Origin: Pricia mediterranea
GTDB taxonomy: Bacteria; Bacteroidota; Bacteroidia; Flavobacteriales; Flavobacteriaceae
Length of the DNA stretch: 64,000 nt
Assembly (NCBI RefSeq): GCF_032248455.1
Contig: NZ_JAVTTP010000001.1
Coordinates: forward strand, 3,501,001 to 3,565,000
Reading direction: 5' to 3'
Part shown: positions 1 through 6,516 of the stretch, piece after piece
Layout of the letters: every line of letters begins with the position of its first letter
Numbering within the stretch: the stretch's first letter is position 1
Translations under genes and position numbers: made by a program
Notes under the pieces: generated by a model
Seen by the model: only the letters and a program-made list of their open reading frames with translations
The model's database searches: none
What the model was told of the DNA's origin: nothing

Positions 1-1
1 A

Positions 2-214
2 ACGGCCATTGGCAGTATGATGCCCGCAGTGGGAGAGGGTAGGGCCGTTTCGACCGCATTGGATTCCATTGCACAACAACCCGATGCCGCCCCGACAATT
101 ACCCGAACGCTCTTCGTAGGTCTGGCCATGATCGAATCTACGGCCATCTACTGTTTCGTGCTTTCGATGATCCTCATTTTTGCAAATCCCTTCTGGAATT
201 ATTTTTTAGGATGA
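2..214 (+). CDS. atpE: N-type ATP synthase subunit c (partial, 5' end outside window)
   Basis: Membrane rotor proteolipid of an alternative F1Fo ATPase. The frame is already open at the window edge, so the Met at 17 is internal and the true start lies upstream. Visible are the end of helix 1, the polar loop beginning PAVGEGRAV, and helix 2 with the ion-binding motif MIESTAIY, ending in ANPF. The Glu-Ser-Thr...Tyr pattern is that of sodium-type c subunits, but helix 1 carries Glu (GEG) where sodium rings have Gln (GQG). The site therefore has two carboxylates. Followed after 80 nt by atpF, atpA and atpG, the tail of the known N-ATPase gene order. Confidence 0.93.
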   Translation, partial: TAIGSMMPAVGEGRAVSTALDSIAQQPDAAPTITRTLFVGLAMIESTAIYCFVLSMILIFANPFWNYFLG

Positions 215-294
215 TAAAAGGATGATCGATGTCTGTTCGGTAGCCGATAAGATGCCGCGACAAGCACAAATAATAGTGTATTAACAAGATTACA

Positions 295-1059
295 ATGGAA
301 ATCAATTGGTTTACGGTAATTGCTCAGATCGTCAATTTTCTCATTCTCGTCTGGCTCTTAAAACGGTTTTTGTACAAACCGGTCTTGAGCGCTATTGACG
401 AACGGGAAGAGAAGATCCGGGCGCGTCTTGACGAGGCCGAATCGAAAAAGACAGAAGCAGTTAAGGAGCATCGACTGTTTCGGGAAAAGAACGAAGCTTT
501 CGATAACGAGCGCAGCGCCAAAATGAACGAGGTACACGAGGCGGCGAACAACGAAAAGAAACGTCTTTTCGATCAGGTGCGGGAGGAGTCCACCGCCCTA
601 CGGACGAAATATGAGTCCTCGCTCCAACAGCAGCAACGGGAACTTATCGATACCGTAAAGCGCAGGACCAAGGAGGAGGTTTTCGCCATAGCGGGCAAAA
701 CCCTTTCCGACTTGGCCGATGCGGGCCTTGAAGACCAGATCGTACAGGTTTTTATCGGTAAGCTCCGCAATTTGGACAACGGGGACAGGGCAAACCTTAA
801 AAATGCGATCGATGAAAATCCTTCCGTAATAATTAACAGCACCTTCGACCTTCCGGCATCCTCGAAATCCAATTTGGAGAACGTGCTTGCGGAAATAACG
901 GGACAACAAATCGATTTTAGCTATCGAACCGAACCGAATTTAATAAGCGGAATCGAGATCGACACCGAGAACTACCAGCTGTCGTGGAACATCGAAGCCT
1001 ATCTCGACGCGTTAAAAAAGAGCAGTATCATTAAACAAAAAGAAGATGCCGACGCCTGA
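295..1059 (+). CDS. atpF: N-type ATPase subunit b with delta-like C-terminus
   Basis: Peripheral stalk of the alternative F1Fo ATPase, 254 residues, much longer than an ordinary b subunit (about 160). Residues about 5-26 form one membrane helix, about 30-150 a charged coiled coil. About 185-250 resembles the C-terminal domain of the delta/OSCP subunit (a GQQIDF strand, PNLISGIEI, then a helix with YLDALKK). No separate delta gene lies between atpE and atpA, so this protein probably supplies both stalk and delta functions, as known for N-ATPases. Its last 14 nt overlap atpA, suggesting translational coupling. Confidence 0.92.
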   Translation: MEINWFTVIAQIVNFLILVWLLKRFLYKPVLSAIDEREEKIRARLDEAESKKTEAVKEHRLFREKNEAFDNERSAKMNEVHEAANNEKKRLFDQVREESTALRTKYESSLQQQQRELIDTVKRRTKEEVFAIAGKTLSDLADAGLEDQIVQVFIGKLRNLDNGDRANLKNAIDENPSVIINSTFDLPASSKSNLENVLAEITGQQIDFSYRTEPNLISGIEIDTENYQLSWNIEAYLDALKKSSIIKQKEDADA

Positions 1060-2599
1060 CTTGGATAAGATTTTAGACGAAGCGTTTACTGAAATCAGCA
1101 CTGGCCGTCAAAGCTATCGTTCCGAACCCCAGTTGAAGGAAATGGGAACGGTAAAGAACGTTTCCGCGGGTATTGCTACGGTTACGGGCCTACCGGGAAC
1201 CGGATTTGAGGAACTGCTCCGATTTCCGCATGATATTTATGGGATCGCCTTTAATTTGGAGGAAGACGAATTCGGGGTGGTCCTTCTGGATTGGGACGAT
1301 AGGCTTAAGGCCGGCGATACCGTAACCCGAACCCACCGGGTCGCCGACATCCCTGTTGGGGAAGACCTTATCGGGAGGGTAGTTGACCCCTTGGGAAGTC
1401 CGATGGACGATAAGGGGCCGATAACCACGGAACACCGTATTCCCATCGAGAGACCTGCACCGCGGATCATGAGCCGCGAAGCGGTGAACGCTCCCCTGCA
1501 AACGGGAATCAAGGTAATCGACGCGATCATCCCTATTGGCCGGGGGCAGCGGGAATTGATCTTGGGAGACCGGCAGACCGGAAAGACCTCCATCGCCATT
1601 GACACGATTTTGAACCAGCACGATAAAGACATGCTGTGCATTTATTGCGCGATTGGGCAGCGCACCGCTTCCGTTGCCAAGGTGGTGGCGCAGTTGACCG
1701 AAAGGGGCGCCATGGAATACACCGTGGTCTTAGTCACGGAAGGCAACAGCCCCCCCGGGCTACAATACATTACCCCCTATGCGGCCACAAGTATCGCCGA
1801 ATATTTTATGGAACGGGGGCGCGACGTATTGATCGTCTATGACGACCTGACCAACCATGCCAGGGCGTATCGAGAACTTTCCCTTTTACTGCGCAGACCA
1901 CCGGGCCGGGAAGCCTTTCCGGGGGATATATTTTACGTCCATTCCCGCCTGCTGGAAAGGGCTACCCATCTCAACGACGACCATGGAGGGGGATCGTTGA
2001 CCGCCTTGCCCATAGTCGAGACCGAAGCACAGGATATTTCGGCCTATATTCCCACGAACCTGATTTCGATTACCGACGGGCAGGTGTACCTTTCGCCAAA
2101 ACTCTTCGAACTGGGAATGTTACCGGCGGTAGATATAGGAAAATCCGTTTCGCGGGTAGGGGCGAAGGCACAGCTGCGGGCCTACCGGAAAATTTCGGGC
2201 AACTTAAAACTGGCCTACGCCCAATCGGAGGAGCTGGAGACTTTTTCGCGTTTCGGTACCCGTATGGATGAAGATACCGAAAAGACCATCGCACATGGGC
2301 AAAGGATACGCCTGCTTTTCAAACAACCTGAAATGCGGCCCGTTCCCGTACCGGAACAGTTGCTTGTACTGATGGCACTGGCCAACGGTCTTTTCGACGA
2401 CGTACCCCTAGACCGGGTGGGGGAAGCGGAAGCCCGGGTCAGAAAGAAGGCGTCCCGATTGCCCGAATCGGTACTACAGCGCATTTTTGCCTCCGAAGCA
2501 ATGGATGAAAATGACGAGGAAACGATCATGGCACTGGCGAACGAAGCCTTGCGCCCAGTAATAAAGACTGAGAACACCGAATCCGAGAACCATGAGTGA
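1046..2599 (+). CDS. atpA: N-type ATPase F1 subunit alpha
   Basis: Non-catalytic nucleotide-binding subunit of F1, 517 residues, normal for the family. The Walker A motif GDRQTGKT lies at residues 174-181. The conserved VSRVG segment, whose Arg reaches into the neighbouring beta active site, is present. The C-terminus is more divergent than in housekeeping alpha subunits, which fits the alternative N-type lineage. The ATG lies inside the end of atpF and the stop overlaps the start of atpG by 8 nt, so atpF, atpA and atpG look translationally coupled. The beta subunit is not in the window; in N-ATPase operons it is the first gene. Confidence 0.96.
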   Translation: MPTPDLDKILDEAFTEISTGRQSYRSEPQLKEMGTVKNVSAGIATVTGLPGTGFEELLRFPHDIYGIAFNLEEDEFGVVLLDWDDRLKAGDTVTRTHRVADIPVGEDLIGRVVDPLGSPMDDKGPITTEHRIPIERPAPRIMSREAVNAPLQTGIKVIDAIIPIGRGQRELILGDRQTGKTSIAIDTILNQHDKDMLCIYCAIGQRTASVAKVVAQLTERGAMEYTVVLVTEGNSPPGLQYITPYAATSIAEYFMERGRDVLIVYDDLTNHARAYRELSLLLRRPPGREAFPGDIFYVHSRLLERATHLNDDHGGGSLTALPIVETEAQDISAYIPTNLISITDGQVYLSPKLFELGMLPAVDIGKSVSRVGAKAQLRAYRKISGNLKLAYAQSEELETFSRFGTRMDEDTEKTIAHGQRIRLLFKQPEMRPVPVPEQLLVLMALANGLFDDVPLDRVGEAEARVRKKASRLPESVLQRIFASEAMDENDEETIMALANEALRPVIKTENTESENHE

Positions 2600-3479
2600 C
2601 ACCCTGATAAACCTGCAACGACGAAAGCGCAGCGCCAGCGATATGGCATCGGTGGTACGCACCATGAAGGCCATGGCCACTTCCAATATTTCCCAATACG
2701 AAATGGCGGTGCAGTCTTTGCAGGAATATTACCGTACCGTGTTATTGGGACTGTATACCTGTTTTGAACGGGAAAGGCTCTCGGTGATGTCGAATGGGGA
2801 AAAGGATAAAAACCGCTTCACCCTGGCAGTTGTCTTCGGGTCGGACCAGGGTCTTGTCGGGCGATTCAACGATGCGGTAACGGACTTTTCGGAAGAGGAA
2901 CTTAAAGCCGTTCCCGGCGAGGTTGAGATTTGGGCGGTCGGCGAAAGGGCCTATGGACTGCTCGAGCAGGGCGGACTGAAACCTGCGCGACTTTTTAATG
3001 TTCCGAATTCGGTTACTGCGATTACGCCTTTGGTGAACCATATTTTGGTCGAGAGCGAAGAATATCGGCAGCAAAACCAAAGCTATGGCCTTCTTATTTT
3101 CCATAATAGTCCCCTGCCCGTCGCCGGCTATCGACAGGAAAGCCGACAGCTCTATCCGCCTGACAAGAAATGGTACGGTGAGCTATCGAAAATAAAGTGG
3201 CCATCCAAAAATTTGCCCAGGGTCATCGGTAGTACCGAAAACACGTTACGGGCCTTGATCAGGGAATACCTTTTTGTTTCCATCTACAAAGCTTGTGCGG
3301 AATCTTTGGCCGCCGAAAATGCGAGCCGGCTCGAAGCCATGCAACGTGCGGAAAAGAACATCGACGAAATGCTCGATGAACTCAACTTGGTTTATAACCG
3401 CCTCAGGCAAAGCACCATCGACGAAGAGTTGTTCGATTTGATTGCCGGCTTCGAGGCCTTGAAGTCCCGACGGCGTTAA
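2592..3479 (+). CDS. atpG: N-type ATPase F1 subunit gamma
   Basis: Central rotor shaft, 295 residues. The N-terminal helix (RRKRSASDMASVVRTMKAM) and the C-terminal helix (about 235-292, with ENASRLEAMQ and YNRLRQSTI) are the paired coiled coil of gamma subunits, with a divergent Rossmann-like middle. It starts 8 nt before the atpA stop and is the last gene of the operon, where N-ATPase operons normally end. Its stop codon directly abuts the stop codon of the opposing gene with no spacer, and no hairpin terminator is visible at the junction. Confidence 0.93.
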   Translation: MSDTLINLQRRKRSASDMASVVRTMKAMATSNISQYEMAVQSLQEYYRTVLLGLYTCFERERLSVMSNGEKDKNRFTLAVVFGSDQGLVGRFNDAVTDFSEEELKAVPGEVEIWAVGERAYGLLEQGGLKPARLFNVPNSVTAITPLVNHILVESEEYRQQNQSYGLLIFHNSPLPVAGYRQESRQLYPPDKKWYGELSKIKWPSKNLPRVIGSTENTLRALIREYLFVSIYKACAESLAAENASRLEAMQRAEKNIDEMLDELNLVYNRLRQSTIDEELFDLIAGFEALKSRRR

Positions 3480-3908
3480 TTAGGCCATCTCCGTCCTTGG
3501 TTTTCTTAGCGCTTCTGCCATAAAGTCGAACAGCTCCTTTTTTAAGCTCTTGAAATCATCGGTGCAATCAAGGACTTCCATTTCAAGATCATCGTGTCTA
3601 AAATAAAAGTCGGAAACTACCTCTTCGTCCTGGGATGCCATAACGCTGCCGAGAAATCGTTCGTGTTTGGCTATCAGGTCCCGCAATCGGGACTTCCGTG
3701 CCTTGAACTTGTCGAGCCGAGCTGAATATTTTTGTATTCGATCCGAGAGATGGGGCGTATCGGGCTCGAAGACATCGGAATGCAGCAACTGCTCGAGAAA
3801 ACGGGTTTCATCTTCCATGAACTGCAAGTCCGACCTCCAATGTTCAATGTGCCAATGTAGTTTCTCGGTCTTTTGTGTACGGTTTAAAACGGTGCGCGTG
3901 TTTTCCAT
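3480..3908 (-). CDS. Small charged helical protein of unknown function
   Basis: 142 residues, no signal peptide or membrane segment, almost entirely charged helix with heptad-like stretches (about 8-48 and 60-138), so a cytoplasmic coiled-coil or helical-bundle protein. I recognise no enzyme motif. It faces atpG tail to tail with zero spacing and has its own 437-nt upstream region. That region holds an FNR-like box and a -7-like element in the same arrangement as at the USP and dps promoters. The shared promoter design suggests a stress-induced accessory protein, perhaps acting with the universal stress proteins next to it. That is inference only. Confidence 0.75.
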   Translation of the reverse strand: MENTRTVLNRTQKTEKLHWHIEHWRSDLQFMEDETRFLEQLLHSDVFEPDTPHLSDRIQKYSARLDKFKARKSRLRDLIAKHERFLGSVMASQDEEVVSDFYFRHDDLEMEVLDCTDDFKSLKKELFDFMAEALRKPRTEMA

Positions 3909-4006
3909 TTTCCTATTTTTTTAATGTGATATACTATAATTCTCCCTAAAAATCCTTTAATCCGTCATAACGACTACCTATGAGATGTCATCCTAAGGCC
4001 GCTTTA

Positions 4007-4048
4007 CAAATTAGCCTTTCTTTGCGGGGTATGCAATGATATCGGTCA
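4007..4048 (-). promoter_or_regulatory. FNR-like box and -7 element upstream of the helical protein
   Basis: The box TGATATCGGTCA at 4037-4048 reads CTGAC-N4-ATCAT in the direction of transcription. 23 bp further on lies TAATTTG (4013 to 4007), one base shorter than the Bacteroidota -7 consensus TAnnTTTG. The geometry equals that at four other promoters in the window. The start codon is about 98 nt downstream of this element. Confidence 0.55.
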
Positions 4049-4279
4049 GGTCAGAAGAGCAAGGATAGTAAACAAAAGCGCAGCTTAGAAGGTGGTAAAC
4101 AGCGATTGAAGGGCAAAAGAGACTGCCATCGATTACTTGAGGACTTTATTTGTCTAGAAAAACAGTTAAAACTATGCACTTTAACGCATTCCGCTTTAGC
4201 TTCCAAAAAATCTTTGGTCCAATCGGTTGGCGGTTGCAGCAGGCATTTTTTCGTTAACTGCCTTCTGCGACTGCTTACC

Positions 4280-4341
4280 ACTGGGCACTGTGCAAGGAAA
4301 TGAATTTCATTCAATGGTTAAAACCTATGGTGCTTTAGTCC
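4280..4341. repeat. Degenerate dispersed repeat, copy 1
   Basis: Shares with 11616-11702 the blocks ACTGGGCACTG, AATGAATTTCATT, TTAAAA and a closing segment (TATGGTGCTTTAGTCC here, CACGGTACTTTGGTCC there, differing only by transitions). It sits just past the stop codon of a minus-strand stress gene, as does the other copy. It could be an old small mobile repeat or a conserved 3' element. Confidence 0.45.
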
Positions 4342-4345
4342 TTTT

Positions 4346-5194
4346 TTAGGTACGATTTCGCAAAACAAGTACGGGAACCCGTGATTGGTACCCCAAGTCC
4401 CGGACCAGGGGCCTTGAGATCAGTTTGCTGAAAAAATTGCGCTTGTAGTTGACAAAAGCCACCATCGCGCTGTTCCTCTTGTCGATAAAAGCGTTGATTT
4501 CAGAATTCACCGATGCCCCTTCCAGTTCATGAAAACTATGCCCGACCTCTTTAAAGATGCGCTTTAGCAATTCTTTGTTATCCTCTTGCGATTCACTCAA
4601 CTCATTCGATTCCATAACGTGCAGCACCTGAATAGAGGTGTTGTGCATTTGGGCGATAGTGATGAGGTATTTGAGTTCTCTTCGCTTAAAAGGCTTCTTG
4701 TAGTCCGTAGGAAAAACGATTTCTTTCGGACGTCTAAATTTTATGTCTTCAGGCACCGCCAAAACCGGGCATTCCGTTACCTTTTCCATCACATTAACGG
4801 TATTCATGCCGAAAAGCACTGTTCTTGATCCGGTCATGCCCTTGGTACCCATGATGATGATGTCAATATCCTTCTTGGCAACCACTTTCTTCACCCCATC
4901 GAGCAAAGAATCGTAGGAAGCAATAGTCTCGTAGGTGTGCTTAGAATTGTCAGAATGCATGCGAAGCATCTGCATAAAATTTTTAAATCGGATTTCCGTT
5001 TCCGATTTTGCGATGTCATGGGATGATTGCCCCGGCCTCGTATAGGCAGAGCCATCAATGGAAAAGCCATCTACTCCGTAGGTGTTTAGAATATAAAAAC
5101 TGCAAACCCGATCCGAATACAGGTCCAGTGCATAAAGGGCGGCGTTCAGGGCGTTCTTTGAAAAGTCGGTAAGCAACAATATTCTTTTATCCAT
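4346..5194 (-). CDS. Universal stress protein, two UspA domains
   Basis: Cytoplasmic tandem-UspA protein of 282 residues from the start MDKRILLLTDFS. An upstream in-frame Met would add 22 residues unlike the family, so I reject it. The first domain keeps an ATP-binding-like motif G-x2-G-x9-G (GTKGMTGSRTVLFG) preceded by IIIMG. The second domain lacks it and ends in VPVLVLRN. USPs bind ATP or act as stress scaffolds; the exact role is unknown. It follows the other USP gene by 82 nt on the same strand and is probably co-transcribed from the FNR-like promoter at 6146-6188. Confidence 0.9.
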   Translation of the reverse strand: MDKRILLLTDFSKNALNAALYALDLYSDRVCSFYILNTYGVDGFSIDGSAYTRPGQSSHDIAKSETEIRFKNFMQMLRMHSDNSKHTYETIASYDSLLDGVKKVVAKKDIDIIIMGTKGMTGSRTVLFGMNTVNVMEKVTECPVLAVPEDIKFRRPKEIVFPTDYKKPFKRRELKYLITIAQMHNTSIQVLHVMESNELSESQEDNKELLKRIFKEVGHSFHELEGASVNSEINAFIDKRNSAMVAFVNYKRNFFSKLISRPLVRDLGYQSRVPVLVLRNRT

Positions 5195-5276
5195 GGCGCA
5201 AGCTTTAAGTTGTAAATAAATGTAAGGTATCTTCAAGATGTTCGGGACGACTGACGGCATTCGCTATCCGCAGCCT

Positions 5277-6122
5277 TTATTTATCCTCATGCGGAATCAC
5301 CATAAAGGGGATGTTGACCTGAAGACCGATTTTTTTAATGACGGGTTCGACAAAAAGACGTTGGAAAAAAGTGTGTTTCGTTCGTATCATGACCAAGAGG
5401 TCCATTGGCCTATCTGATTTAAAGGCGTTGATGGCCTCGATCACACCTTGATCTCTCAGTTTGTGAAAGGCATTCGGGGTATGTTCAAGAAGCTGCTTTA
5501 ATTTTTGTTTGTTCCGCAACTGCTCCTCGGTCAGGTCGTAACCTGAGGATACATGCATTACATCAATTTTTGAATCGTATTTTTCGCAGATATCCAAAAG
5601 TTGTTGCAGTTGTTCCTTGTCGTAGTCGATTTCATAATCAGAGGGAAACCCTACCGTTTTCGGGGCTTTGTAGGTGTAGCCCGAGGGGACGACGATAAGC
5701 GGACAACTGGCCCTTCGGATGACATGCGTTGCATTGTTTCCGAACAAAATTTCCGTGGCCCCTGTAGCCCCTTGTGAGCCCATGATGACCAAATCGGCAT
5801 CTTCGCGTATGGCCATATAGTGAACTTCTTCGGGCAACGTATTGAACACCCCGTGTAGTTCAAAAGTGTATTCGGGGTTATCGAATTCCCTTTCCAATTG
5901 TTTTCGTAAAACTCCTAATTTTTCGTATGCCCTTCGCTGGTAGGAATCGATGAGATTATCCTCGCTTGGTTTGTAGAACAGATTCTCCACCTGAAAAACG
6001 GGAGGGGTGTACGTATGTAGCAGATGGAAGGTGGTTTCGACCCCTTGAAACAGGTGCAGGGCATATCTTATGGCGTTGGTGGCGTTTTCGGAAAAATCGG
6101 TCGGAAGAATTATTTTTTTCAT
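5277..6122 (-). CDS. Universal stress protein, two UspA domains
   Basis: 281 residues, starting MKKIILPTDFSENATNAIRYAL, the standard UspA opening. Domain 1 carries the motif GSQGATGATEILFG (G-x2-G-x9-G) and PLIVVP. Domain 2 (about 150-281) has lost the nucleotide motif. First gene of a probable two-gene USP operon with the downstream paralogue. Its promoter region has a perfect TATATTTG -7 element and an FNR-like box centred about 43 bp upstream of the predicted transcription start, the position expected for a class II activator. Induction by a CRP/FNR-family protein is inferred. Confidence 0.92.
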   Translation of the reverse strand: MKKIILPTDFSENATNAIRYALHLFQGVETTFHLLHTYTPPVFQVENLFYKPSEDNLIDSYQRRAYEKLGVLRKQLEREFDNPEYTFELHGVFNTLPEEVHYMAIREDADLVIMGSQGATGATEILFGNNATHVIRRASCPLIVVPSGYTYKAPKTVGFPSDYEIDYDKEQLQQLLDICEKYDSKIDVMHVSSGYDLTEEQLRNKQKLKQLLEHTPNAFHKLRDQGVIEAINAFKSDRPMDLLVMIRTKHTFFQRLFVEPVIKKIGLQVNIPFMVIPHEDK

Positions 6123-6145
6123 GGTAGCAGTATTTCGGTTTAGGA

Positions 6146-6188
6146 CAAATATAAGGTTGCTACCGATTAAATACCATGATATCCGTCA
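6146..6188 (-). promoter_or_regulatory. FNR-like box and promoter of the USP operon
   Basis: TATATTTG (6153 to 6146 on the minus strand) is a perfect Bacteroidota -7 element. TGATATCCGTCA at 6177-6188 reads CTGAC-N4-ATCAT toward the gene, ending 23 bp before the -7 element. No TTG -33 element is present, as expected where an activator replaces it. Confidence 0.65.
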
Positions 6189-6309
6189 GATTGTACTGCA
6201 ATTCGCAATGGCCTTTGAAATTGGTCGCATGGTTCTGGTGACGGTGATACTGCCCCATCTGTTCTCCTCTGCTCCCAATTATACATTTTGATCTAAAATT
6301 TCATGGACC

Positions 6310-6352
6310 TGATTTTAATCATTTCGATTCCCAAAATAAAATGGTAACTTCA
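6310..6352 (+). promoter_or_regulatory. FNR-like box and -7-like element upstream of aconitase
   Basis: TGATTTTAATCA at 6310-6321 is a perfect palindrome (TGAT-N4-ATCA) and with flanks reads CTGAT-N4-ATCAT. TAACTTCA begins at 6345, exactly 23 bp downstream, matching TAnnTT of the -7 consensus but not its last two bases. It is the only plus-strand member of the set of five. Confidence 0.5.
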
Positions 6353-6516
6353 TTTTTCATTCGATTCAGAAGCTTTAAAGGTCAATGCCAGCGCTTAGCC
6401 CCTGCACGCTGGTGATTTGCCTGTTGTTGACAGGGGGTCTCCCGAGTACTGGGGTTCCCTGTTTTTTTGGATCGGTCATTTTTCAAGGGATAAAGAGATA
6501 TTTAAAATAGGATACT

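Larger units (their letters stand above)
3909..4345. other. 437-nt intergenic region
   Basis: Lies between the convergent-side end of the second USP gene and the start of the small helical protein. It contains the FNR-like promoter at 4007-4048 and a degenerate repeat at 4280-4341 that recurs at 11616-11702. Short frames on both strands have no recognisable protein content. Confidence 0.6.
6123..6516. other. 394-nt divergent intergenic region
   Basis: Separates the USP operon from the divergent aconitase gene. It holds one FNR-like box facing each way (6177-6188 and 6310-6321), each with its own -7-like element. No coding content is recognisable. The aconitase leader would be about 155 nt long. 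Confidence 0.6.
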
